Made by a program: the position numbers and the translations under genes
Notes under the pieces: model-generated
The model's database searches: none
What the model saw: the letters and a program-made list of their open reading frames with translations, nothing else
What the model was told of the DNA's origin: nothing
Shown: positions 17,924 through 25,836 of the stretch, piece by piece
Layout: each line of letters starts with the position of its first letter
Position numbering within the stretch: position 1 is the stretch's first letter
NCBI RefSeq assembly: GCF_048571275.1
Contig: NZ_CP182357.1
Coordinates: 868,001 to 932,000 of the forward strand
Length of the DNA: 64,000 nt
Direction of reading: 5' to 3'
From: Marinarcus sediminis
Lineage (GTDB): Bacteria > Campylobacterota > Campylobacteria > Campylobacterales > Arcobacteraceae

Positions 17924-18148
17924 CTAAATTTGATACTCAGGCGCTTTGATTCTGCCTAAACTGATTTTATTCCATGCTCTTTCATGAAAGTAGTACAAAA
18001 TCATTTTTGTAACTACTTCAATCGAACCAATAGATGCGGCCATTATTAAATTGCCTGTAATAAAATATGAAATAATCATGGTGTCAAGCGTACCTACTGT
18101 TCTCCATGATATAGTTTTAATAACCGATCTATAAGCTTTTTCTTGCAT
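17924..18148 (-). CDS. DUF2061 small membrane protein
   Basis: A 74-residue protein of the DUF2061 family with two membrane helices (about 16-33 and 35-55) and the characteristic KTISWRTVGTLDTMIISYFITG start and YYFHERAWNKI end. Members often sit beside sulfate-activation genes and it lies here between cysK and cysH. A role in sulfate uptake or in anchoring the pathway is only a guess from context; no classical sulfate permease is in the window. Confidence 0.8.
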   Translation of the reverse strand: MQEKAYRSVIKTISWRTVGTLDTMIISYFITGNLIMAASIGSIEVVTKMILYYFHERAWNKISLGRIKAPEYQI

Positions 18149-18183
18149 TCACTTCTTCCTTAAAATATAAGAGATTATATGAC

Positions 18184-19110
18184 CTATTCGTCATATAATC
18201 CTGCGCTTAAATATCTCTCCCCTGTATCACAAAGAATCGTAACGATTGTTTTACCTTTGTTTTCAGCTCTTGCTGCAATTTGTGAAGCAACATAGATGTT
18301 CGCTCCAGCAGAGATACCCACTAAAATTCCTTCTTCTTTTGCAACGGCTCTTGAAGTGGCAATGGCATTCTCATTGCTGACTTGAATCACTTCATCATAT
18401 AGCGTTGTATTTAACACAGCAGGTACAAATCCCGCTCCAATTCCTTGGATTTTATGAGGACCGGGTTTTCCACCACTTAATACAGGTGATGCTTCAGGCT
18501 CAACAGCAATAACTTGAATGTTTGGGTTGTGTTTTTTTAACGTTTCCCCAATTCCTGTAATACTTCCACCTGTACCAATAGCTGCAACTAAGATATCGAC
18601 TTTTCCATCGGTATCGTTTAAAATCTCTTGCGCAGTGGTAATTCTGTGAATTGCAGGGTTTGCTTCGTTGGCAAATTGTTGAGGCACAAATGAGTTCTCA
18701 ATGGTTTTGCTCAATTCATCGGCTTTATCCACAGCCCCTTTCATTCCTTTTTCAGGCTCTGTCAATACAAGTTCTGCACCCAATGCTTGTAAAAGTTTTC
18801 TTCTTTCAATACTCATTGAACTTGGCATGGTAAGAATAAGTTTGATTCCTTTGGCTGCACAAACAGCTGCAAGTGCAATTCCTGTATTTCCACTTGTTGG
18901 TTCAATTACGGTTGTACCTTCTGTGATAAGTCCTGCTTTTAACGCTTCATTGATCATGTTAAAACCAATTCGGTCTTTAACGGAATGTGTTGGATTCATA
19001 AATTCACATTTTCCAAGAACGGTTACTCCATTTGTGCTTGCTTTTTGTAGCTTTACAAGTGGCGTATTTCCAATTAATTCTGTAACATTATCTGCATATT
19101 TCATCTTCAA
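18184..19110 (-). CDS. cysK: Cysteine synthase A (O-acetylserine sulfhydrylase)
   Basis: A 308-residue PLP enzyme that makes L-cysteine from O-acetylserine and sulfide, the end step of the operon. The PLP Lys lies in PTHSVKDRIG, the substrate loop is TSGNTGIALA, and the phosphate-binding loop is GTGGSITG. Length and motifs are typical of CysK. It directly follows the Rrf2 regulator gene (14 nt gap), an arrangement that recalls the CymR-CysK regulatory pair of Firmicutes. Confidence 0.95.
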   Translation of the reverse strand: MKMKYADNVTELIGNTPLVKLQKASTNGVTVLGKCEFMNPTHSVKDRIGFNMINEALKAGLITEGTTVIEPTSGNTGIALAAVCAAKGIKLILTMPSSMSIERRKLLQALGAELVLTEPEKGMKGAVDKADELSKTIENSFVPQQFANEANPAIHRITTAQEILNDTDGKVDILVAAIGTGGSITGIGETLKKHNPNIQVIAVEPEASPVLSGGKPGPHKIQGIGAGFVPAVLNTTLYDEVIQVSNENAIATSRAVAKEEGILVGISAGANIYVASQIAARAENKGKTIVTILCDTGERYLSAGLYDE

Positions 19111-19124
19111 CTCCTATGTTTAAT

Positions 19125-19538
19125 TTATATATTGTAGTGTAAATATTGGTTATATTTATCTTGATACTCTTCCAAGTCTTGCAGTGTCAAATCAAAAATT
19201 TTCTCAACTTTTTGTTTTGTTTCATCTAAAAAGATGTTCAATACTGGGTTTTGACTTCGAGTATCACTGATTTTAATTCCATCTTCAAGTGCAATTAAAA
19301 TATCTTTGACCAAAATATTTGTTGGCTCTGTTGCCAACATATATCCACCTCTTGAGCCCCTAATACTTTTTACTAACTTCGCTTTTCTCAACTTACTTAA
19401 AAGTTGTTCAAGGTAGTTTTGCGGGATGTTTGCATTTGCAGAAATCTCTCTGATTTGCATGGGCTCACCCTTTTGATGTTGATACAACTCATGCATGGCA
19501 CTTAAACCATACATGCCTTTTGAAGAAATCAGTGGCAT
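19125..19538 (-). CDS. Rrf2-family transcriptional regulator (CymR-like)
   Basis: A 137-residue winged-helix regulator. The N-terminal helix-turn-helix (about 25-65; ISANANIPQNYLEQLLSKLRKA, then the GSRGGYML wing) is typical of Rrf2. The three Cys residues that hold the cluster in IscR are missing, so it is not an Fe-S sensor. Size and lack of Cys match CymR, the cysteine-metabolism repressor that in Bacillus works in complex with CysK. Its place between metY and cysK makes it the likely regulator of this operon; direct evidence is lacking. Confidence 0.85.
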   Translation of the reverse strand: MPLISSKGMYGLSAMHELYQHQKGEPMQIREISANANIPQNYLEQLLSKLRKAKLVKSIRGSRGGYMLATEPTNILVKDILIALEDGIKISDTRSQNPVLNIFLDETKQKVEKIFDLTLQDLEEYQDKYNQYLHYNI

Positions 19539-19547
19539 AATAACCCC

Positions 19548-20813
19548 TTACGCCAACGCTTGTGTTAAATCTTCAATTAAATCTTTTGGATCTTCAAGAC
19601 CAATACTCAATCTTACTGTCGCTGGATTAACACCGGCTTTAATCAGCTCATCCGCTGGAATTTGAGAGTGAGTTGTACTTGCAGGGTGAACAATCAATGA
19701 TTTAGAATCACCAATATTAACCACCACTGAAAAGAGTTTTGCACTGTCAATGATTCGTTTTGCTTCTTCGTATGATTGGGCTTCAAAAGAGAGTAACCCA
19801 GAGGCTTTTCCCTCTTTGAAATATTTTTGTGCTCGTGCATATTCACTGTTGTTTGTTAAACCTGGATAGGAAACATTCACAACTTTAGGGTGCGATTCCA
19901 AAAATTTTGCCACTTCTAAAGCACTTTTAGAGTGTTGGTCAACTCTGATTTTAAGCGTTTCCAAACCTTGTAAAAGTAACCAAGAGTTAAACGGTGATTG
20001 GGCGGCTCCAATATCTCGTAAAAGCGCCAATCGAATTCTCAAACAGAAGTTTGGAAGAGGAACATCGGTATAGACCAAACCATGATACGACTCATCGGGT
20101 GTACTAAAATGTGTATATCTTGGTGAAGTTTTAAACAGTTCATTTAAGCCTGCTCTCTCAACAACAATTCCACCAATCGCAGTTCCTTGTCCATTGGTAT
20201 ATTTACTTGTTGAGTGCACAACCACATCTACACCCCATTTGATAGGGTTAAACAAAGCTGCTGTTGCAACAGTGTTATCACATACTGTGATGACACCATG
20301 TTTTTGCGCAATGGCAACGACTTTTTCTACATCGGTAATGGCAATTTGTGGGTTAGATAATGACTCAAAGAAAATTGCTTTTGTTTTGTCATCAATTAAC
20401 GCTTCTAAATTTGAAGCATCGGCACTTTTAAATACTTTTGCTGTGATGCCAAATCGTTTAATGGTATGGGTCAAAAGTGTTACTGCACCACCATAAAGTT
20501 TGTCAGAGATAATGATATTATCCCCCGCTTCTGCGACGTTTGCAATGGCATAAAAAATAGCAGATTGTCCAGAAGCCACACAAATAGCAGCGGCTCCACC
20601 TTCAAGTTCGGCATATCTTTTTTCCAATACATCGGTTGTTGGGTTGGTCAATCTTGTGTAGATTGGTCCTAACTCTTTAAGTGCAAATAAGTTAGCTGCA
20701 TGTTCAGCATCTCTGAAAGCATACGCTGTTGTTTGCGCAATAGGAACGCTCATTGTTCCATAACCCTCTTTGTTGTCATATCCTGCATGAATAGCAATGG
20801 TTTCTTGTTGCAT
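19548..20813 (-). CDS. metY: O-acetylhomoserine sulfhydrylase (Cys/Met metabolism PLP enzyme)
   Basis: A 421-residue PLP enzyme that converts O-acetylhomoserine and sulfide to homocysteine, the direct sulfhydrylation route to methionine. Motifs of the Cys/Met family are clear: YTRLTNPTTDVLEKRYAELEGG at about 52-73, the PLP Lys in VHSTSKYTNGQG, and the C-terminal VRLSIGLEDPKDLIEDL. The length of about 420, longer than cystathionine synthases and lyases, is typical of MetY. It is the first gene of the sulfur operon, behind a TTGACA promoter. Confidence 0.93.
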   Translation of the reverse strand: MQQETIAIHAGYDNKEGYGTMSVPIAQTTAYAFRDAEHAANLFALKELGPIYTRLTNPTTDVLEKRYAELEGGAAAICVASGQSAIFYAIANVAEAGDNIIISDKLYGGAVTLLTHTIKRFGITAKVFKSADASNLEALIDDKTKAIFFESLSNPQIAITDVEKVVAIAQKHGVITVCDNTVATAALFNPIKWGVDVVVHSTSKYTNGQGTAIGGIVVERAGLNELFKTSPRYTHFSTPDESYHGLVYTDVPLPNFCLRIRLALLRDIGAAQSPFNSWLLLQGLETLKIRVDQHSKSALEVAKFLESHPKVVNVSYPGLTNNSEYARAQKYFKEGKASGLLSFEAQSYEEAKRIIDSAKLFSVVVNIGDSKSLIVHPASTTHSQIPADELIKAGVNPATVRLSIGLEDPKDLIEDLTQALA

Positions 20814-20852
20814 TTTTGTCCTTTTTTGTTTCTATTTAAAATATATGTTGGA

Positions 20853-20881
20853 AGTTTATACTATTTTTTTATTAATGTCAA
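20853..20881 (-). promoter_or_regulatory. Promoter of the metY-cys operon
   Basis: On the minus strand TTGACA (20876-20881) is followed at 17 nt by TAAACT (20853-20858), or at 15 nt by TATAAA (20855-20860). It lies about 40 nt upstream of the metY start and would serve the whole nine-gene operon. Confidence 0.6.
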
Positions 20882-20893
20882 GTAATTTAATGG

Positions 20894-20908
20894 TGATTAA
20901 TCTAATCA
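20894..20908. promoter_or_regulatory. Palindrome TGATTA-ATC-TAATCA upstream of metY promoter
   Basis: A perfect 6-3-6 inverted repeat lies 12 nt upstream of the -35 box of the sulfur operon. A wider repeat, CATACTA (20907-20913) and TAGTATG (20946-20952), flanks the same region. Either could be an operator for the Rrf2 regulator or another factor serving the divergent genes. Confidence 0.4.
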
Positions 20909-20959
20909 TACTATAAATAGGTGTGTATTTAAATCTTGATTATTTTAGTATGGTATGTA

Positions 20960-20988
20960 TTGAACTGAAGCTGGAAATATGTTACAAT
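20960..20988 (+). promoter_or_regulatory. Promoter of the cupin gene
   Basis: TTGAAC (20960-20965) and TACAAT (20983-20988) are separated by 17 nt, 37 nt before the cupin ATG. Confidence 0.55.
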
Positions 20989-21024
20989 AGCCCAAAGAAC
21001 GTAAGAGTAAAGGTATTGTAAAAT

Positions 21025-21342
21025 ATGGATAAAATAAGTTTTTATAATAACATTTTAGTGGATAAAAAAAGTGAAAATTTTTCAGAAATTTTCAAAAATG
21101 AGGTCATTCGTATAGAAAAGATTGTTTCAAATGGACAAAAATCGCCAGAAAATTTTTGGTATGAACAACATGAGAGTGAATTTGTATTGGTGTTAAAGGG
21201 CAAAGCGCTTTTAGAATTTGAAAATGAAACCCTAGAATTAAATGAAGGCGAAGCTGTAAATATACCAGCTTTCACCAAACATAGAGTAAAATATACCCAT
21301 CTAAACGAGCCAACCATTTGGTTAGCGATTTTTTATCAGTAA
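21025..21342 (+). CDS. Small cupin-domain protein
   Basis: A 105-residue single-domain cupin. The beta-barrel motifs are seen around EQHESEFVLVLKGKALLEFENE (metal-binding His/Glu region) and NIPAFTKHRVKYT (second His). Small cupins bind a metal or small ligand and serve as enzymes or sensors; nothing in the sequence fixes the function. It lies divergent from metY and 8 nt before a flavoprotein gene, probably co-transcribed with it. Confidence 0.8.
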   Translation: MDKISFYNNILVDKKSENFSEIFKNEVIRIEKIVSNGQKSPENFWYEQHESEFVLVLKGKALLEFENETLELNEGEAVNIPAFTKHRVKYTHLNEPTIWLAIFYQ

Positions 21343-21350
21343 GGGTAACA

Positions 21351-22580
21351 TTGAAAATAGCAATAATAGGAGCAGGAGCAGCAGGAATAATATCTGCCAT
21401 CACTGCCAAAAGATTAAACAAAAATATAAAAATAGACCTCTTCGATAATAACAGTGCCATAGGTAAAAAGATACTGGCATCAGGAAATGGAAGATGTAAT
21501 ATCTCTAATACCCAAGCCGGAGTAGAGAACTTTATAGGAGAGAATCCAAACTTTACAAGTTATGCTTTAAAAGAGTTTGATTATAAAGCTTTTGAAAAGT
21601 TTTGCAAAAGTATTGGGCTTTTACTTGATATAAAAGAGACAAATAAAGTATATCCCCTATCAAATGAAGCCAAATCAGTAGTAAACCTATTAGAAAATGA
21701 ACTTGAAAATCTAGGAGTAAATCTAATTCTAGAGACGAAAGTAATAGATATAGAAAAAACAAAAAATAAATTCACAGTAAAAAGTGAAGATAAAGAGTTC
21801 AAAGATTATGACAAAGTAGTAATCAGCTCAGGTCTAGGAGCAGCACCACAACTAGGAGCCAGTGAAGAGGGTATGAATATAGCCCAAAAATTTGGGCACA
21901 CCTACAACCTAACTTACCCTTCACTTGTAGGACTTCATACCAATTTTGAACAAGCCTCAAGAATACAAGGGGTAAAAAAAGAGGCAAATGTATCTTTATA
22001 TCTTGATGGAAAAAAAGAGTGTGAAATATATGGTGATGTACTTTTTACAAAATACGGCTTATCAGGATTTGCTATTCTAGATATTTCACAACATGCCGTA
22101 TATCCTCTAAGCCTTTACCAAGATGTTCAACTATCAATAAATCTTTTCCCAAATATAAACCGAAATGAACTTCTAGGACAAATAGAAAACCTATTTAAAA
22201 CCCTACCAAACTCAAATGCAGTCTTACTACTAACAGGAATAGTATCAAACAAACTCTCTCCCGTAATATGTCAAATAAACAGCATAGACAAAGAAACAAA
22301 AGCAAAAGATATAAACGCCAAACAAATAAGAAGTCTAATAAATACTCTCACAAACTGGAGATTTAAAATCACAGATACCCAAGGCTTCAAACACGCAGAA
22401 GCAAGTGGTGGAGGAATAAGAACCGATGAGGTGGATAATAAGACTTTTGAGAGTAAGAAAGTGGAAGGGCTGTATTTAGCGGGAGAGGTTTTAGATATAG
22501 TGGGGAATAGGGGTGGATATAATCTGCATTTCGCGTGGGCGTCAGGTTACTTAGCAGGCCTTAGCCTAGCAAAAAAATAA
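21351..22580 (+). CDS. HI0933/BaiN-family FAD-dependent oxidoreductase
   Basis: About 409 residues. The N-terminal FAD-binding Rossmann motif GAGAAGIISA follows the start directly; IGKKILASGNGRCNISN and the C-terminal GGIRTDEV and LAGEVLDIVGNRGGYNLHFAWASG are hallmarks of the HI0933 flavoprotein family. The reaction of most members is unknown. The TTG at 21351 is chosen because AAGGG lies just before it and the Rossmann strand follows at once; an earlier TTG (21318) overlaps the cupin gene. Most of the gene uses ATA and CTA codons much more than its neighbours. Its stop codon is inside a palindromic element. Confidence 0.85.
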   Translation: MKIAIIGAGAAGIISAITAKRLNKNIKIDLFDNNSAIGKKILASGNGRCNISNTQAGVENFIGENPNFTSYALKEFDYKAFEKFCKSIGLLLDIKETNKVYPLSNEAKSVVNLLENELENLGVNLILETKVIDIEKTKNKFTVKSEDKEFKDYDKVVISSGLGAAPQLGASEEGMNIAQKFGHTYNLTYPSLVGLHTNFEQASRIQGVKKEANVSLYLDGKKECEIYGDVLFTKYGLSGFAILDISQHAVYPLSLYQDVQLSINLFPNINRNELLGQIENLFKTLPNSNAVLLLTGIVSNKLSPVICQINSIDKETKAKDINAKQIRSLINTLTNWRFKITDTQGFKHAEASGGGIRTDEVDNKTFESKKVEGLYLAGEVLDIVGNRGGYNLHFAWASGYLAGLSLAKK

Positions 22581-22719
22581 CGGCTATAAATCAGCCACTT
22601 TTGTCCGATTTCTGCGTTGAATCTCAAAATATACTCGTCACATACTTTTAGTATGCTCCTCCCATATTTTGAGCTTCGCCTTGAACTAGAACAAAATAGA
22701 CTCATTTCTAGCCGTTATT
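22576..22719. repeat. 144-nt imperfect palindromic element (REP/MITE-like)
   Basis: AATAACGGCTA at 22576-22586 is matched exactly by TAGCCGTTATT at 22709-22719, and pairing continues in patches inward (CTCAAAATAT with ATATTTTGAG) to a central CATACTTTTAGTATG hairpin at 22641-22655. The whole could fold into one long interrupted hairpin. It has no coding frame and is not a simple terminator. A non-autonomous mobile palindrome or REP-type repeat is the best explanation; only one copy is in this window. Confidence 0.7.
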
Positions 22720-22783
22720 TGGAATATATTGTAATATTTATGTTATTTTATGTATGATTATCTAATCAATACTAAGGCTTTAG

Positions 22784-24911
22784 ATGATAAAAACAATAAA
22801 AACAATCCCTCACTTTTATAAATTTCTCAGAGAAATAGCAGAATTCAAAGACCCTATCTTTAGAGGGCACAGTTCCATTAATTATAAGTTACAATCTTCT
22901 GCATACCGTCGAATAGAGCAAAAGTATAAAGACAAAATCAAAGTTAAAAATAACCTTTCCGTATATCATGAACAACTCATTGAAGAGTTTAAATCAAATA
23001 AATATCATCAAAGTGAGATAGGGGAATTAAGCGATTTAGAAATTCTTGCGAAGCTTCAACACTATGGTGCAGCCACTTGTTTTTTAGATTTTTCAAAAAA
23101 TGTCGCAGTTGCTTTATGGTTTGCTTGCAGTTCTAAAGAAGACATCAATGGACGAGTATATATTTTAAAAGATATACAAGATATTATAAATTATAAAAGA
23201 ATTAATAGTGAGCAATTGACATATTGTATTAGTGAATTTTATAAAGATATTTTAGAAGATGGTACTAAAAATGAGTTAGTAAGCCATTTTATTCTTTGGG
23301 AACCCCCTTACTTATCAGAAAGAATACTTCAACAAGACAGTATCTTTTTGTTCAGTAAACAAGAAGATGAATTAGATGATGAAAATTATATCTTTAAAGT
23401 TGAGATAGAAAAGAATATGAAGAAAGATATTCTAAAAATATTGGATACTCTTTTTAATATAAGTAAAAAAACAATATACAAAGATTTTCATGGTTTTGCA
23501 AATTCTCATGCTCAAAATGAAATTATTGATTTTATTGAAGATGGAGAAAGATTTTTTGAAATGGCAAACCAATATTTTCAAGCCAGTCAAAAAGACAAAG
23601 CATTGGAATATTATGAAAAAGCATTGGAAGATATAGAGAATGAAGAAATATTAATAACAATATATGAAAATATAGCAGAACTTCATGAAGATAAGTTTAC
23701 ATTCTCATCAATAAAAAAAGCACTTAAATATCAAAATAAAGCAGTAGAGATAAGTGAGAAAGTATTGGATAAGAATCATCCTTCTTTGGCAGTAAGTTAT
23801 AATAATCTCTCTTCGATTTACCAAGAGTTAGGAGGAGAAGAGAATTTACAAAAAGCACTTGAGTATCAAAATAAAGCAGTAGAGATAAGAGAGAAAGTAT
23901 TGGATAAGAATCATCCTTCTTTGGCAGTAAGTTATAATAATCTCTCTTTGATTTACCAAGAGTTAGAAGGAGAAGAGAATTTAAAAAAGCACTTGAGTAT
24001 CAAAATAAAGATGTAGAGATAAGTGAGAAAGTATTGGATAAGAATCATCCTTCTTTGGCAGTAAGTTATAATAATCTCTCTTTGATTTATAAAAATTTAG
24101 GAGGAGAAGAGAATTTACAAAAAGCACTTGAGTATCAAAATAAAGCAGTAGAGATAAGAGAGAAAGTATTGGATAAGAATCATCCTTCTTTGGCAACAAG
24201 TTATAATAATCTCTCTTTGATTTATAAAAATTTAGGAGGAGAAGAGAATTTACAAAAAGCACTTGAGTATCAAAATAAAGCAGTAGAGATAAGAGAGAAA
24301 GTATTGGATAAGAATCATCCTTCTTTGGCAACAAGTTATAATAATCTCTCTTTGATTTACCAAGAGTTAGAAGGAGAAGAGAATTTAAAAAAGCACTTGA
24401 GTATCAAAATAAAGATGTAGAGATAAGTGAGAAAGTATTGGATAAGAATCATCCTTCTTTGGCAACAAGTTATAATAATCTCTCTTCGATTTATCAAGAG
24501 TTAGGAGGAGAAGAGAATTTACAAAAAGCACTTGAGTATCAAAATAAAGATGTAGAGATAAGAGAGAAAGTATTGGATAAGAATCATCCTTCTTTGGCAA
24601 CAAGTTATAATAATCTCTCTTCGATTTACCAAGAGTTAGGAGGAGAAGAGAATTTACAAAAAGCACTTGAGTATCAAAATAAAGCAGTAGAGATAAGAGA
24701 GAAAGTATTGGATAAGAATCATCCTTCTTTGGCAACAAGTTATAATAATCTCTCTTCGATTTATCAAGAGTTAGGAGGAGAAGAGAATTTACAAAAAGCA
24801 CGTATATTTATAGATAAAGCTATTGACATTTTTAAATTAGCTTTTCCTAAAGGACATTCAAATTTAGATATTTTTGAAAAGAAGAGAAATTCTATTAATC
24901 AATTATTATAG
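22784..24911 (+). CDS. FRG-domain protein with tandem TPR repeats, reading frame broken twice
   Basis: The N-terminal FRG domain shows its defining FRGHSS at residues 26-31 and the QHYGAATCFLDFSKNVAVALWFA segment near 88-112. A spacer and a tandem TPR array follow, with 45-residue units containing VLDKNHPSLA and SYNNLSSIYQEL (kinesin-light-chain-like TPR_12). Frame 1 runs 22784-24016; a one-base loss moves the array to a second frame ending at 24420, and a second loss to a third frame ending at 24911. Both sites read TTA AAA AAG, so two -1 shifts would give one 709-residue protein. FRG function is unproven; association with defence or toxin loci is known for some members. AAGG precedes the ATG. 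Confidence 0.75.
23967..23989 (+). promoter_or_regulatory. Candidate -1 frameshift signal 1 (AAGGAG + A AAA AAG)
   Basis: AAGGAG at 23967-23972, 10 nt, then A AAA AAG at 23983-23989 in the correct phase for -1 slippage (zero frame TTA AAA AAG). The zero frame stops at 24014-24016. This is the layout of the E. coli dnaX frameshift site, which also uses an upstream Shine-Dalgarno-like element. Not proven; it may simply be a deletion. Confidence 0.45.
24371..24393 (+). promoter_or_regulatory. Candidate -1 frameshift signal 2 (AAGGAG + A AAA AAG)
   Basis: An identical arrangement: AAGGAG at 24371-24376, 10 nt, A AAA AAG at 24387-24393, in phase with the second frame. A -1 shift joins it to the third frame, which runs to 24911. 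As for site 1, a copied deletion is the simpler alternative. Confidence 0.45.
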
Positions 24912-25043
24912 ATGTCAAAGAAACACTTATACAGAAGCTGAGCGTGGCTTTTTCTCAAAGAGAGTGCAATCACTGGTTTTACTTTTTGCGACAAAATGTG
25001 AAGAAGCGGAGACCGTTAGGTCTTCAATAGGAAATCTAAAAGT

Positions 25044-25319
25044 TTAATACACATCATCATGCGTACCTATATCAATGGGAATAATCTCATTCTCTTTTAT
25101 AATAAAATCAACAATAACTCGATACTCCATATTGATAGAAATAGAGTGAAAATCCGATAATTTTCCTCTCAGTTTGTGCAGTCTCAAACTAGTGTGAAAA
25201 GGGTCGTGTTCTAAGATATGGATACCCTTTGCATACCTTTCAAACATATCGGGGTGTTTTTTTAGAAATTTTTTGACTCTTTTTTTGTATTCATCGGTGA
25301 TGATTAACTTATAGCTCAT
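25044..25319 (-). CDS. RelE/YafQ-family toxin of a type II toxin-antitoxin system
   Basis: A 91-residue small basic protein of the RelE/ParE superfamily. YKKRVKKFLKKHPD (helix 1), LRLHKLRGKLSDFHSI and the C-terminal IDIGTHDDVY are typical of the RelE/StbE branch, whose members usually cleave mRNA on the ribosome. The ATG lies inside the end of the antitoxin gene (11-nt overlap), the standard antitoxin-first arrangement. RNase activity is inferred from the family. Confidence 0.88.
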   Translation of the reverse strand: MSYKLIITDEYKKRVKKFLKKHPDMFERYAKGIHILEHDPFHTSLRLHKLRGKLSDFHSISINMEYRVIVDFIIKENEIIPIDIGTHDDVY

Positions 25320-25563
25320 TTCTTAGCTCTTCAATATGCTCTTTAGCACTTTGAACTTTATAATTTCCTTTTTCTATATCTTGAACCGATTTTAAATAGG
25401 CCAAATCCAATTCATTGGCTCGAAGTTCTTGGTATCTTTGAATATCTAAAACAACGTATTGATTTTTTCCTCTTACATTAATGATCAGTTCATCTACTTT
25501 TTCAAGAAGTTTTCCGAAGAGTGATACCCCTTTTGTTTTAACTTCATTGGCATTTATTACCAT
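25309..25563 (-). CDS. Phd/YefM-family antitoxin
   Basis: An 84-residue antitoxin beginning MVINANEVKTKG, with the Phd/YefM N-terminal DNA-binding fold (INVRGKNQYVVLDIQRY) and an extended acidic C-terminal toxin-binding tail. The start at 25563 is chosen because AAGGA lies 9 nt before it and a consensus promoter with palindrome lies just upstream; a longer frame to 25638 would begin upstream of that promoter. It probably represses its own operon through the palindrome. Confidence 0.88.
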   Translation of the reverse strand: MVINANEVKTKGVSLFGKLLEKVDELIINVRGKNQYVVLDIQRYQELRANELDLAYLKSVQDIEKGNYKVQSAKEHIEELRNEL

Positions 25564-25580
25564 AACAGTATCCTTAATAG

Positions 25581-25622
25581 TACTTTTAAAAGTATTATAT
25601 AACATATCTTGGAATTTGTCAA
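25581..25622 (-). promoter_or_regulatory. Consensus promoter and palindromic operator of the toxin-antitoxin operon
   Basis: On the minus strand TTGACA (25617-25622), 17 nt, TATAAT (25594-25599): a perfect sigma70 promoter. The perfect 14-nt palindrome TACTTTTAAAAGTA (25581-25594) abuts the -10 box and would cover the transcription start, ideal for autorepression by the antitoxin. Confidence 0.85.
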
Positions 25623-25728
25623 AAGATATCGTTTTCATTATCGTTACGATTAAAAGGATTAATCAGTATTTTCCCTAAGTTCACGACGGATTGCGTTAAA
25701 AAACCGATTACCTATCTTGCATGTGTAA

Positions 25729-25836
25729 ATAAAGTCAAATGCCAATGAGGTTTTAGAAGAGGCTATTAACAATAGAACAAAAGGTTTGAGAGTTCAGATT
25801 GATATTGATTATAAAGATAAAACATTGTTAGAGTAG
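25729..25836 (+). pseudogene. Possible coding remnant, 35 codons
   Basis: A frame without a start codon ends in TAG at 25834-25836 and encodes a protein-like C-terminal stretch (NEVLEEAINNRTKGLRVQID, then IDYKDKTLLE). There is no ribosome binding site. It looks like the tail of a lost gene, but I do not recognise the family. The remaining 25639-25885 gap shows nothing else. Confidence 0.25.

Larger units (their letters stand above)
23716..24801 (+). repeat. Eight-unit tandem DNA repeat (135 nt) encoding TPRs
   Basis: Units begin (at gcagta or gatgta) near 23741, 23876, 24010, 24145, 24280, 24414, 24549 and 24684. Spacing is 135 nt except for 134 nt after the units at 23876 and 24280, which lack one base. 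Units differ at only a few linked positions (agtgag/agagag, gcagta/gatgta, cttcg/tttga, ggagg/gaagg). Such near-identity at the DNA level indicates recent duplication or gene conversion and probable copy-number variation. Confidence 0.9.

Noticed and set aside
23716..24801. CRISPR array
   Set aside because: The repeats are 135 nt long, contiguous without unique spacers, and encode TPR units.
23981..24801. Long minus-strand reading frames opposite the TPR repeats
   Set aside because: They are a by-product of the repeat periodicity, contain no recognisable family and lack a ribosome binding site.
25564..25638. Longer antitoxin start
   Set aside because: It would begin upstream of the consensus promoter and palindrome; the ATG at 25563 has a clear ribosome binding site.
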